Positions 43,415 to 53,390 of a stretch of 64,000 nucleotides of DNA are shown here, piece after piece. The position numbers and the translations under genes were made by a program. The notes under the pieces were generated by a model. That model did not search any database, had not been told where the DNA came from, and saw nothing but the letters and a program-made list of their open reading frames with translations. Position 1 is the stretch's first letter; the number at the start of each line of letters is the position of its first letter. This DNA is from Porphyra umbilicalis (taxonomy: Eukaryota; Rhodophyta; Bangiophyceae; Bangiales; Bangiaceae). The DNA is taken from NCBI GenBank assembly GCA_002049455.2, contig KV919013.1:53288-117287 (forward strand), read 5' to 3'.

Positions 43415-43786
43415 CTACTCCACACCGTCTACCCTGACCGTCGCCATGCACAACACGCAGCTAGCGTACGAAGACACCTGATCGGCCGAATACAGGTACG
43501 CAGCACTACTAGAGGGCCTTTTGAGTAATTTTCTTTTGCACGGATGCACCAGCGGCGCGGCGACAGTTGCCGCCGCCCGTATTTTTGACTCGCTTGCAGC
43601 AATTATTGACAAGAGCGCGACCGCCTCCGATGCAACTGCCGCTGTGGCAATAGCAGTAGTGTCTGTGGCGGACGCCGTCGAGGCGATCACCACCGAGCAC
43701 CTGCGCAACCGTATGAACCATGGTGAGGCGGGGCAGGGAGCCATGAATCCCTTCTTCATCCGAGAACAGGACCATTGAGGCCGCAT
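43415..43786 (-). CDS. Arm ORF 2, left copy
   Basis: Mirror copy of 44926-45297. The first ATG-like start gives an Ala/Ser/Thr/Val-rich middle (TTAIATAAVASEAVALLSII) and a C-terminus SYASCVLCMATVRVDGVE. No family recognised. Confidence 0.3.
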   Translation of the reverse strand: MRPQWSCSRMKKGFMAPCPASPWFIRLRRCSVVIASTASATDTTAIATAAVASEAVALLSIIAASESKIRAAATVAAPLVHPCKRKLLKRPSSSAAYLYSADQVSSYASCVLCMATVRVDGVE

Positions 43787-44092
43787 CAGCTTCTAACTGT
43801 TTGTTTTTCTTCTATGGGTCATTGGCATATGGTTCTGCAACCAGGCGACTGCCATGTTCCGTGGGGGTAGCCTTTCACTCGTTTCCCAGTCCTCGTCTAG
43901 CTTTTGTGCTCTTTTCACGGTCCCTGTAGAGTCTTGAAGGACCCCTTACGCAATGCCTGACTGCTTTGTCGCTGCTGTGGGCGTGTGGCAAGGACGTCAG
44001 TGCGTCTGGTGCAATGGCGTGTCCGGTTTTGCGGCGACGAAGAGTAAAGACGTGCTGGCGTCCCAGCAGTAGCGTAATGTTTCGACTGTTGT

Positions 44093-44619
44093 TTGGTGGA
44101 TTTGAGCAGAAGTTGCGCTCTGGTTTCGTGTTTTGTTTTGTCTCACTGCAGCTGCTCTGGCGTTCGCATTCGCTCCTCATGTCTTGGAGTCGTGCTGACA
44201 TTTTGTACGCGGCAAGAAGCCTTCGTGCATCCGAGGGCTGGCCGTAATCTCGCCCGTGTTGGCTAAGACGACGCGCTTCTTTTCTCTCTTGTGTTCAGCC
44301 GTCCATGCTGTTGACCATTGGTCACGCGAGGCGTGCTCTCTGTATGAGCCAAAAATCGGACGCGCATCTATCTCCGACGCGCAAATCTTCGTTAACATTG
44401 CGTTCTGACCCGCCAACATCATGAGGCCAGACAACGAAGCGTACCTATGCGTGCTTCTGTCTGCCTGCCATGCACTGCCGTATCTTCGTTGCCCGCCGTC
44501 ACTGTCGCGTTCAGCACGCAGATTCGCCACTCATCGAGCGGTGCGTGCGTAGCGCGATACGGGCACTGGTGCATGAAACCTCGAGCCCGAACAAGACCCT
44601 GCGCGTGGAACGTTCTCGA
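44093..44619. other. Palindrome spacer
   Basis: About 530 bp of unique DNA between the arms. Its two halves are not complementary, which argues against a simple fold-back assembly artefact. No gene recognised. Confidence 0.7.
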
Positions 44620-44925
44620 GACACAGTCAAAACAGTACGCTACTTCTGGGACGCCAGCACGTCTTTACTCTTCGTCGCCGCAAAACCGGACACGCCATTG
44701 CACCAGACGCACTGACGTCCTTGCCACACGCCCACAGCAGCGACAAAGCAGTCAGGCATTGCGTAAGGGGTCCTTCAAGACTCTACAGGGACCGTGAAAA
44801 GAGCACAAAAGCTAGACGAGGACTGGGAAACGAGTGAAAGGCTACCCCCACGGAACATGGCAGTCGCCTGGTTGCAGAACCATATGCCAATGACCCATAG
44901 AAGAAAAACAAACAGTTAGAAGCTG

Positions 44926-45297
44926 ATGCGGCCTCAATGGTCCTGTTCTCGGATGAAGAAGGGATTCATGGCTCCCTGCCCCGCCTCACCATGGTTCATA
45001 CGGTTGCGCAGGTGCTCGGTGGTGATCGCCTCGACGGCGTCCGCCACAGACACTACTGCTATTGCCACAGCGGCAGTTGCATCGGAGGCGGTCGCGCTCT
45101 TGTCAATAATTGCTGCAAGCGAGTCAAAAATACGGGCGGCGGCAACTGTCGCCGCGCCGCTGGTGCATCCGTGCAAAAGAAAATTACTCAAAAGGCCCTC
45201 TAGTAGTGCTGCGTACCTGTATTCGGCCGATCAGGTGTCTTCGTACGCTAGCTGCGTGTTGTGCATGGCGACGGTCAGGGTAGACGGTGTGGAGTAG
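44926..45297 (+). CDS. Arm ORF 2, right copy
   Basis: Identical translation to the mirror ORF in the left arm (123 codons). MKKGFMAPCPASPWFIRLRR is followed by a small-residue-rich stretch. It may be one exon of a longer transcript continuing through 45297-46024, since the next frames (for example TMDPTTIADAAGMDTECCKL at about 45361) also look coding. Confidence 0.35.
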   Translation: MRPQWSCSRMKKGFMAPCPASPWFIRLRRCSVVIASTASATDTTAIATAAVASEAVALLSIIAASESKIRAAATVAAPLVHPCKRKLLKRPSSSAAYLYSADQVSSYASCVLCMATVRVDGVE

Positions 45298-45733
45298 TAA
45301 CGCTGCCGTGAGGGAGGCGGGGGGGAAGAACAGCGCTTCGACGGTGGCGCGTGTGCGGACAATGGACCCCACGACGATAGCGGATGCTGCTGGGATGGAT
45401 ACGGAGTGCTGTAAACTCATGGCATGGGGAAATGTGGCAGAAATGGCTATTTTCAATGCCGTCAGCCAGGGTGCCTCACCTTGACCGCCCTGAATGGGGC
45501 AGAGAGGCGGGGGGTCCGGTATCACGTTTACAGGCGGCTTTTTTGCGCCACTGGATGCGCTGGCACGCCACCACCCACTTCACGTGGGTAAGGTGGCACC
45601 GGTCCTGCAACTGATCCGTCTGGAAGGGGTGTGCCAGTCGTAACCCACAGGGCCATCTACGTGGCGCACGTGTGACACAGTCCGCTAGAAGCCAACCGGT
45701 CGTTTTTTGTGAGGCCAGTCTGCTGCTCACGTA

Positions 45734-46024
45734 GTGGCTCCTGGACTGCTCTACGCTTGCCTCGCAAGCGGGGTTGTCAGGGGGTCTCCTACCTTTTCTG
45801 GAAAGAGAGCAGGAATCAAGCCGAGGGGCCTTTATTTTGAGGAGCAACCCACATCTTGGTGCGGCTTGGCAGCTTTCGCCGTCTGCGGTGAGATTTTCGT
45901 GGTCCTCGAAGAAAAAACGGAAACCGACTGCAATCAGCTGTCGTGGTCCACCCGTAAGCGTCTGTCGTATTTGGAAGAAGGAGGCGAGGGGGGGCAATGG
46001 GACGCTTACCGCCTCCCACCTTGA
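45734..46024 (+). CDS. Arm ORF, right copy (possible cysteine-peptidase-like)
   Basis: 96 codons. After a probable 3' splice site (gcaagcggggttgtcag, about 45780) it reads GIKPRGLYFEEQPTSWCGLA, then AFAVCGEIFVVLEEK, and ends GGQWDAYRLPP. The Gln...Cys-Gly-Leu arrangement resembles the oxyanion/nucleophile motif of papain-like or Josephin-like peptidases, but no His or Asp partner can be placed. The codons are balanced and stops absent, and the copy in the other arm is nearly identical. Treat as a candidate exon of an element-encoded protein. Confidence 0.4.
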   Translation: MAPGLLYACLASGVVRGSPTFSGKRAGIKPRGLYFEEQPTSWCGLAAFAVCGEIFVVLEEKTETDCNQLSWSTRKRLSYLEEGGEGGQWDAYRLPP

Positions 46025-46473
46025 CACTGGTGACTGGGGGGCGTCACGTTGTCAGTTTGGATGCACTCAGTTCTGGATTGGACGGTGACCCTTGTTGCGC
46101 GGCTCCTAGCGCCTTTTGATTGTTGGTTAGAATGGCTTCCAAGGGGTATGGGGGCGTCTGCGGGCGTGCCGCGCGCTTTGTCAATGCGCCCCCATGCATT
46201 GCCTGGGCGCACCCGTGAGTTTCACTGTGGATGAGGGAACTGCATGCCCTTGTCGCTTGGTGGTCGGGTGCGTGTAGCAGAGAGCTCTGCCTGTCTGTGC
46301 ATCAACAGGGCTACGGCTCTACCCACCACGCAAGACCTGGACGTACGTCTTGGAGCGTGACCTTCACAGCAGCGACGCGTGTGCTCGTGTCTAGTTGTGG
46401 CAGCATTTTTCCTGGGCGCGTCCACACGGTGTTGCGCTGGACTGATCGTCCGTCGGGATTCTTCGCTGTCTAC

Positions 46474-47658
46474 ATGACGTTTGCGGAGGACCGACGTGTG
46501 CTTGTCATATCCTGGTTGGTTGGGGGCCGGATGACATGGGAGGACGCTGCAGAGCTGGGGGGTGTGAGCGTCGCGACCGTGGGGCGGTGGTACCGGGTGT
46601 TCCGTAGGACGGGAGCGTTTTGGCCTGATGATGCCCTCGGTCAAAAACACTATGACAATGCCCTTTTCAACCCCAACTTTCTCGTAGCCGTCACGTCTCT
46701 GATTGTGGACTCCCCAGAGGCGTTTTTGGGTGAGATTTCCGAGACTTTGCGGCAACTGTCGGAGCTACCAGGCTGGGAAGGGCTGCCGCACTCGCCGTCG
46801 ACCGTGTCACGTGTGTTGCGCGCTGTCGGGTACACCCACAAGCGCATCATCACCCACTTCCGTGAGCGCTGCGCCCATCGACGTCGGGAGTTTGCCCGGC
46901 AGATACGCCGCGTGCCCATCAAATGCATAGTGAGCATGGATGAGGTGCGCAAGGACGGCTCATCAAGCTACCGTCGCTATGGCTGGGCGCTGCGCGGTGT
47001 GCGAGATGAGGTGCTGGTCTCAGACCCTCGCAAGAGCCCACGCTATTCGGTGATGGCTGCCGTGAGCATCGATGGAGTCGTGGAGACTATGACGTGCGCC
47101 GTGCCGCCCTCCTACACTGCGCTTGACTACACGCTGTTCATCCACCAACTCGCACCGTCAATGGGCAAGTGGAATCCTGACATACCATCGGAAGAGTGGG
47201 AGGCGCAGCATGCTCGCTCCGTCCTCCTCATTGATAACGCCGCCATCCACTCCGACGAGGCGGATGACCTGGCGCACCAGTACGGCATCCTTGTGCTCCG
47301 CCTCCCTCCGTACTCGCCGGACTTTGCACCAGTCGAGGGGGTCTTCTCTATCCTGAAGCAGTGGCTGGCGGCCGAGTCGTCGGAGGACCGGATGGGCGGG
47401 ATGGTGATGCCTAATGGGGAGCGCATGAGCAATCATGTTGGAGTGATGGTTGAGGTGGGATTGGGGTCGCTGACGACGGAGCAGTGCGCGAGCCAGTTCT
47501 GGAGGGTTTATTGGGAGTGGCTTCGTCAAGACGCAGCTGCTGCGGGACATGACGGCGGTGGGGAAGGGGAGGGAGAAGAGGAAGACAACCAGGAGCTCGG
47601 AGAAGATGACTTGTTTGAAGAAGATGGTGCAGACGAGGACTTCATGGATGAAGAGTGA
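46474..47658 (+). CDS. IS630/Tc1-type DDE transposase, apparently intact
   Basis: 394 aa from the ATG at 46474; the open frame extends 81 codons further upstream, but this Met is the first natural one. An N-terminal helix-turn-helix (TWEDAAELGGVSVATVGRWY, residues 21-40) precedes a Tc1/IS630 linker. The catalytic triad is Asp156 in CIVSMDEVRKDG, Asp254 in VLLIDNAAIHSDEADD and Glu288 in LPPYSPDFAPVEGVFSILKQ. I count 33 residues between the last two, one fewer than DD34E. The C-terminus is strongly acidic (EEEDNQELGEDDLFEEDGAD). No stop, frameshift or missing catalytic residue is visible, so it may be active. It starts about 400 bp outside the right palindrome arm. Confidence 0.92.
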   Translation: MTFAEDRRVLVISWLVGGRMTWEDAAELGGVSVATVGRWYRVFRRTGAFWPDDALGQKHYDNALFNPNFLVAVTSLIVDSPEAFLGEISETLRQLSELPGWEGLPHSPSTVSRVLRAVGYTHKRIITHFRERCAHRRREFARQIRRVPIKCIVSMDEVRKDGSSSYRRYGWALRGVRDEVLVSDPRKSPRYSVMAAVSIDGVVETMTCAVPPSYTALDYTLFIHQLAPSMGKWNPDIPSEEWEAQHARSVLLIDNAAIHSDEADDLAHQYGILVLRLPPYSPDFAPVEGVFSILKQWLAAESSEDRMGGMVMPNGERMSNHVGVMVEVGLGSLTTEQCASQFWRVYWEWLRQDAAAAGHDGGGEGEGEEEDNQELGEDDLFEEDGADEDFMDEE

Positions 47659-48249
47659 GCTAGTTATGTTTTTTTTTTTCTTGTTTCGGCCTGTTTGTTG
47701 TATTTTCTGCTTGTCTGCCGCATTTTTTTCTTTTTCTCTGACGTCTCCTGCTGCTCATGCACTCTGCTTTAGGAAGCAGATGGACGCGCGCAAGACAGTC
47801 AAGCAAAGAAGACAGAGACCCCTTCGGGTTCACAGTGATGAATTGGTGAGACGACTGCGTTCGTATCGCCGACGAAGGCAACTGGCGTTCAGGTACGTAG
47901 TTGTCTTTTTCATATTTATGGTGACCTCATCAACAAAAGTGGCCACTGCTTCTGTGTAGCTTTTGTCAGTCGCGCCAGCGGTGGGGGGGCTGAGGCGCGG
48001 CGGGTGTACCATGCGCGATGGCGAATACCGCCGAGGAGTCCCCGCAGAGGCCCGCTGCCCACAACCCGCACCCGCTGGGATTGAGCTTTCGGGAGGCAGT
48101 GTGCGTAGGGACGATGGAGCAATGGGGTTGGCCGCCGCAGCACCGCGGCGGGCGCCGCCGCCCAGAATGTCTGACGATGACGTCTGACTCCAGAGTGGGT
48201 GAGAAACGCATGGAGACGACGGACAGCCGACGCTCTGGCGCTGGGGAGG
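47659..48249. other. Transposase 3' region with a possible short exon
   Basis: T-rich after the stop. An ATG at 47780 opens a very basic stretch (RKTVKQRRQRPLRVHSDELV, then RRLRSYRRRR) that runs into ttcag/GTACGT at 47893, a good 5' splice site. A tgtag acceptor lies at 47959. This could be a small spliced transcript; evidence is weak. Confidence 0.25.
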
Positions 48250-48612
48250 ACGACAGAGGCGACCCACCAGGTGGTCACGTCATGCCACTTGACAGTGCGC
48301 CATTGGCTCAGAGACGTCCAAGAAACATCTTGCTGGTTGCTGGAGGAAACGAATGGCTCGCAAGAGTCCAAGAAACTCACTGGCAGCTCACTGGACGGCC
48401 TCGTCTCGCTCTGAAGCGCCGCACAGGCTTACTGTTGACACTCGGTGGGGTCATTGAAGCGGTCCCCAAACTTCCTCGCAGCATGTCACTCCACGGGGAT
48501 TCACTGGCTCTTACGCGTCCAAAGAACCTCCATGTAAGGCGATCCGAGGGAACGATTGGCTCACAGCGGTCCAAAAAACGTTCTTACTGACAGAGAGTTG
48601 GGTGCTCAGCAT
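48250..48612. repeat. Degenerate tandem repeat, about 51-bp period
   Basis: The box tggctc....gtccaaRaaac occurs at about 48302, 48353, 48505 and 48556, all separated by 51 bp or multiples. Weaker versions lie at about 48404 and 48455 (gcggtccccaaacttcctc). 51 is a multiple of three. Confidence 0.75.
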
Positions 48613-48780
48613 TTTTCCGAGAGGAATTGTGCGCTGTGCGTTCTTTGAGTGCGTGAAGCGTCCGAGGCTCGCTGTGAGCCTTAGGTGAGCGCCTGAGCCT
48701 AGGTCTCGTTCGAGCGCTCGACAGCGGACGACGCGGCGTTCTCCGTCGCGCATTTCCTGTTGGAGCCACCCTTGACACAC
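48613..48780. other. Short leader before the oxygenase-like gene
   Basis: No feature beyond a few gagcg/cgctc repeats. Confidence 0.3.
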
Positions 48781-50186
48781 ATGGTGTCGGGGCGACCTCC
48801 TACGTTGGCGGGGATGACTGTAGAGGAGAAGGCTGTCTGGGCCCGTGCCTACAACTCGGCGTACAAACGGGCCTGGAACGCCAGAGCCAACGCCGAAAAG
48901 CTGCAGCGCCGTCGGGCACTGCGCGGTGAAGCCGTGGACGCCTCTTCCTCGTCATCATGGGCTCCGAAGGAAGTTGCCACTTGCGCAGCCCGAGATGAAC
49001 TCTCCCGTTTTCGTGCGGCTCGCGACCCCCCCCCGCCAACACCGGCGGCAGACTCGGGCTCCACCACCCCAGCCGCCCCCCTTCATCCCCTTACCCCCAC
49101 CGCGTCGGGTCCATTGGTTTTTGGGTCGAAACCACATTCTGATTCTCCACGGTCCGCTCCAGAGTTTCCCCCTTCGACTCTCTGTTTTGAGGAAGAGCCC
49201 GAGCTACAACAGTTTGCGCCGGTCTGCGGCGCCGGCGCTCTCAAGCTGCGGCAAGCCCTCGCACTTTGTGGCCCTGTGGCGTGCCCTCATGCCATTTTGG
49301 TGCGTTCCGTCGATGGCGCCTTGGCGGCCGCACGCTCAGTCGACGTGATGCGTGCTGGGACCTGGGCCCTGGGCGGGCCCGTGGACGTGGTGCACAAGGC
49401 GCTCAGCAGGGGCGGTGCCGGCTTCTGGGTGTTCGGCGGCGCACTGGGTGCGCAAAGGGCGGCTCTCGCGCTCGGCGAGGCAATGGAGGTCGTGCAGAGT
49501 ACTATGGAGGTCATATTTAATACGACGCCGGCGGCGGAGGCGAAGGAGCGCGGCGCAGGCGGTGACAACGGTCGTCGTCAACTCGCCTTGGACGCTGGGA
49601 GTCTGGCCAGACTGGGGCTGGTGCCGGGTCTGCAGGCCGGACTTGCCGCCATGGACGGTATGTGCTCTCTGCTTGCGCACCTCTTTTGTATCCCCTACTT
49701 TTCGTACTCCCCTGTGCTACTGTTTTCAGAGCCCAGTGCTGAGCAGCAGCTTGCGCACACTGACGCGGCGCCTGTGTCGCTCGTCGGCAATGATGCTCCA
49801 CGCGTGCTTGGGGGCCTCCTCGCCGTCCAGGATAACACGCAGCTGCGTACGTGGCCGGGGGTGCAGCTGACACCAGCTGTGGGCGCGGGGGGACGGGGGC
49901 GGGGGAGACCGTTGACAAGGCGAGGGGGAGGGGAAAGAGGACGGGAAGGAGGGCGAAGACGTTTGAGCCCGTCGTTGAGAACGAGGCGACATGTGCTGCG
50001 ACAGAGGAGGATTGCTTTGTTTTGCATGTGCCGGTGGGCTGCTGCGTTGTTTTCAGGGGGGATGCTGTCCACGCTGGTGCTGGGAACCCTTCTTCCGAGC
50101 CCCATTGGCGTATGCATGTCTACTTTTTGTCGGAGGGCTTTACTGAGTTTGATATGCTTAAGGACACCACCCTCATCTCCTGGTAA
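48781..50186 (+). CDS. 2-oxoglutarate/Fe(II) oxygenase-like protein, one intron and one frameshift
   Basis: The N-terminus MTVEEKAVWARAYNSAYKRA is followed by a basic, Ser/Pro-rich linker and a region around ALKLRQALALCG and VMRAGTWALGG. The double-stranded beta-helix part carries the facial-triad pattern. EQQLAHTDAAP gives H-x-D, then LLAVQDNTQLRTWPG. About 60 residues later FRGDAVHAGAGN gives the distal His, with HWRMHVYFLSEG supplying the Arg that binds 2-oxoglutarate. The order and spacing fit prolyl-hydroxylase-like oxygenases. A 72-nt intron (49658-49729) interrupts the gene just before the H-x-D motif. Between WPGVQL and FVLHVPVG the frame changes at the G runs around 49888-49906. The end is at the TAA at 50184. 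Substrate unknown. Confidence 0.68.
49658..49729 (+). other. Spliceosomal intron (72 nt)
   Basis: Starts gacg/GTATGTGC and ends ctactgttttCAG/agccc, with a T-rich interior. Its length is divisible by three and it contains no stop, so retention would insert 24 residues without breaking the frame. Removal joins Asp-Glu-Pro before the SAEQQLAHTD segment. Confidence 0.85.
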
Positions 50187-50339
50187 AAGGCGGGCTGTCG
50201 TTAAAGAAGCCGTTGTGTATTGTCCTGTTCTATAATGCAACAGACGCGTCTCCCAGCCTCGCACCGACATCTACCACATGCACCCCCCCCACCCCTTTCG
50301 CAAGTGTTCCGAGCCCTCATCCTCGTGGCAGGTGAAGGG

Positions 50340-53300
50340 TCGACAGTCGGGGCAGGCGTCGTCTCCGGGCGCCCAGCCGCCAGATGCGTCCATGACGTGC
50401 GGGGGCGGCCAACCGACGCGGCGAGAGGCGGGAGTGTGCGCGGCGGCGGCGACGGACCGCGCGCCGTTGGACGGAGAATCGACCCGCGCGCCGCCCGGGT
50501 CGGCGGCAGCGACGGAAGAGGCAAAAAGCCGCGGCGGCGCCGAAAATCCCCCTCCGCACATAGACGGCAGCGACCAGCTCGTCCGTCGGCGGGGCAACAA
50601 AGGGAGCCTGCGGCAGCAGCAGCAGCCCATCAGCTCAACGCACAAAGAACAGCAGCACGATATCTGGGGTGGCGGTGGCCAACGCGACTGTCGCCACCGC
50701 AGCGGCGCGCGACACGCCGCTGCGCACCGCCAATGCGGCGATGGCGACGCCGGCAACTACCCCGCGCACCCCAGCGGCGCCGACCAGGCCGCCCGTCCGC
50801 GGGGCCACGCCGGCAGCCTGCCACATAAACAGCATCCCCCACATCCCCCGCAGAGAAACACGACATTGCATTTTTTGGGATGGTGGCAGTCGGGGACGCG
50901 GCCGTCGGCACCGCCAGCTCGTCGCGCTACTTGCCGTCCGGCACCTTCAATTCGATGCCGGCGGAACCGAGACCCCCCCCGCGCACCCCAACGGTGCCCG
51001 CCAGGCCGACCATCGGCGGGGCCACGCTGAAACCTTTCCACAACAACGACAGACCCCACACCGCTCGCACAAACAGTTGCGCACGGCATTTCTGGTGGTG
51101 GTCGCCGTCAGCGACGTGGCCATCGGCATCGTCGACGCGCCGCGGGGCACGCCGTTACCTTCTGCGGCGTCGCTCGACGAGCGGGGGCCGACGGCTGACC
51201 CCGACGAGGCGGTCCACGTGCCTGGCGTGGCGGCGGCTGCCGACGCGGCGGTCGGCGTGGTCGGGGCGGTGCCGGCCCCCGACGCGGCGCTCGACGAGCG
51301 GGTGGAGACGGCGGCCGCCGACGCGGCGCTCGAAGGAGCGGGGGCCGTCGGCGGCCGCCGACGAGGCGGTCGACGTGTTTGGCGTGGTGGCCGCCGCCGA
51401 CGCGACGGTCGGCGTGGTGGAGGTTGCGCCGGCCCCCGATGCGGCGCTCGACGAGTGCGGGGAGGGGGCGGCCGCCGACGCGGGGCTCGAGGGAGCGGGG
51501 GACGACGGCGGCCGCCGACGAGGCGGCCGACGTGTTTGGCGTGGCGGCGGACGCCAACGTGGCTTTCGGCGTCATGAACGCGGTGCCGGCCCCCGACGAG
51601 GCGCTCGACGAGTGGGGGGAGGCGGCGGCCGTCGACGCGGCCCTCAACGAGGGGAGGAGATGAAGGCCCCGGATGAGGCCCTTGACATAGTGGGCGTAGC
51701 GGCCGCCCGCGGCGCGGCTGTCGACGAAAGGGCGGTGGTGGCGGCCGTCGTCGAGGCGCTTGACGTGGTGGGGGTGGCGGCGGCCGCCGACGCGGCGCTG
51801 GACGCGGCGCTCGACAAGGGAGCTTTGGTGGCGGCCACTGACGCAAGGGCCCCGACCGCAACAGCAACAGCTCCCCCCCCCATGGCGCGATCGACGACCG
51901 CGTAGTTGTTCAGGCGGCGGCCGCAAGAAACTTGGTGGTCTGCGCCGCCGAGCGCGACAGCAACAGTCACCCCCCCCGCGCGCGCGAGCACAGAAATTTG
52001 GCGTTTTAGGTCTAGTCGCGGTGAGCGGCGACGCGCCGGTCAGTGGCGCCGACGCGCCGCCCGAAACGCTGTCGGTCATGGCAAAGTCGGCGGCCGCAGC
52101 GGCGGCGACCGCCCTCTGCACCTTAAGAGCCCACCCTACTCTCCGGTTTGCGGGGCCACACCACCTGCTGGCGGCAGTTGCAGCAGCCCCCCCAACGAGA
52201 GCGCAGACCACGCAAGCTGTTGGGTTCTGGTGGTGTCGGCCAGGGACGCGGCATGCGGCACCGCATGCGCACCGCCGTTGACAGCGCCTAGCGCCGCCAA
52301 TTCGGCTGCACTGCTGCTGAACACCCCCCCCACGCACCGCAGCAGCCGCCCCCAGCACCGCAACGTCCCCTCCGACCCGGTCGTCGGCGGAGCCACACCT
52401 CCTGCTGGCGGCAGAAACAACAGCTCCCCCCCCCGGCGAGCGAAAACCGCGACGGCATTTTGGTTTGTCGGGCATCGGCTGGCAGCATGGCGATCGGTGC
52501 CGACGACGCACCGCCCAACACGCCTTCGATGACTACGAATGCCTCTGTAGCGCTGCTGAAAACCCCTCCCTGCACTCGAGCAGGCCCACTGAGCGACCAG
52601 CTGGCGCGGTCGCACCACGCGCCGGCAGGAGGAGCATCAGCCGCCATCCCCAGCGCCCGCCAGAAGCGACAAAAACCTGAAAAGTGGCATCGGCCGCGGA
52701 TGTGGCGGTCGGCTCCCCAGGAGCGCCGTCGTAGACGCCGTCTGGCGCGGCCAACTCGCCGGCGGCGCCGACGACGACCACCCCACGTGCCCCAACTGTC
52801 CCTCTTACCCGCCGGTCGACGAGGTGACATCTCCTGCAAGCGGCAGCAACAACGGGCCCACCCCCGAGGAGCGCACACCTCTAGACAGTTTTGGTTTATG
52901 GGCGCTGGCTGGCAACGCGGCAGTCGGCGCCGACGACACACCGCCCAACACGCCCTCGAGAGCGACAAATGCGGCGGCATCGCCGCCGACAGCCCCCCCC
53001 CGCACTCAAGCAAACCCGCCGACGCACCACTTGGCGCGGGGGCCGCACCCCGCGCTGGAGCCAGCAGCATCAGCTGCCGCCCACAGTGCCTGCCAGAAAT
53101 GACAGCGTCCTGGCGAGTGTGTAGCGGCCGTCAACTTTTCCGCCGGCGCCGCAGGCGCGCCGCCATTAACGCCGTCCGGCGCGGTCAACTCGCCGGCGGC
53201 GCCGACGACGACCACCCCACGCACAAGGGCAGCTCCCAGAACCTGCCCTCCCCAGCGCCCGCCAAAAACGACGGCGTCTTGACGAGTGTGAGGCGGCCGG

Positions 53301-53390
53301 CGACGCCGCCGTCGGCGCGGCGTGTGCGCCACCCGTGATGCCGTCGGGCGCCGCCAAGTCGGCGGCGCCGCCGCCGACGACCCGCTAAAG
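50340..53390. repeat. Degenerate long tandem repeats, about 215-230-bp units
   Basis: A landmark of the type cggcgggg(c)cac(g/a)c..c(t/c)gcNggcggca recurs near 50585, 50800, 51010, 52145, 52370, 52590, 52800 and 53025. A second landmark, gccgacgacRcaccgcccaac, lies 430 bp apart at 52500 and 52930. Units are 65-80% alike by eye. Plus and minus translations are both repetitive and switch frame between units, so the array is not simply a protein repeat. On the minus strand several units read like FVVIEGVLGGASSAPIAMLP. Confidence 0.7.
51180..51700 (+). repeat. About 155-160-bp tandem repeat nested in the array
   Basis: The segment encoding APDAALDE recurs at about 51280, 51434 and 51594. Spacings of about 154 and 160 bp are not multiples of three, so the same peptide motif appears in successive frames (PDEAVHVPGVAAAADAAVGV, then EAVDVFGVVAAADATVGVVE, then EAADVFGVAADANVAFGV). 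Confidence 0.75.

Larger units (their letters stand above)
42646..44092 (+). repeat. Large inverted repeat, left arm (about 1.45 kb)
   Basis: Every base position x pairs with 88712-x in the right arm over most of the length. I see only three substitutions over about 1.35 kb (near 42703, 42800 and 43321), so identity exceeds 99%. Divergence begins inside at about 44092. At the outer end gtgcatccaa is shared, with small indels just after it. Confidence 0.95.
44620..46066 (-). repeat. Large inverted repeat, right arm (about 1.45 kb)
   Basis: Reverse complement of 42646-44092. It borders the region upstream of the DDE transposase at 46474. Confidence 0.95.
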
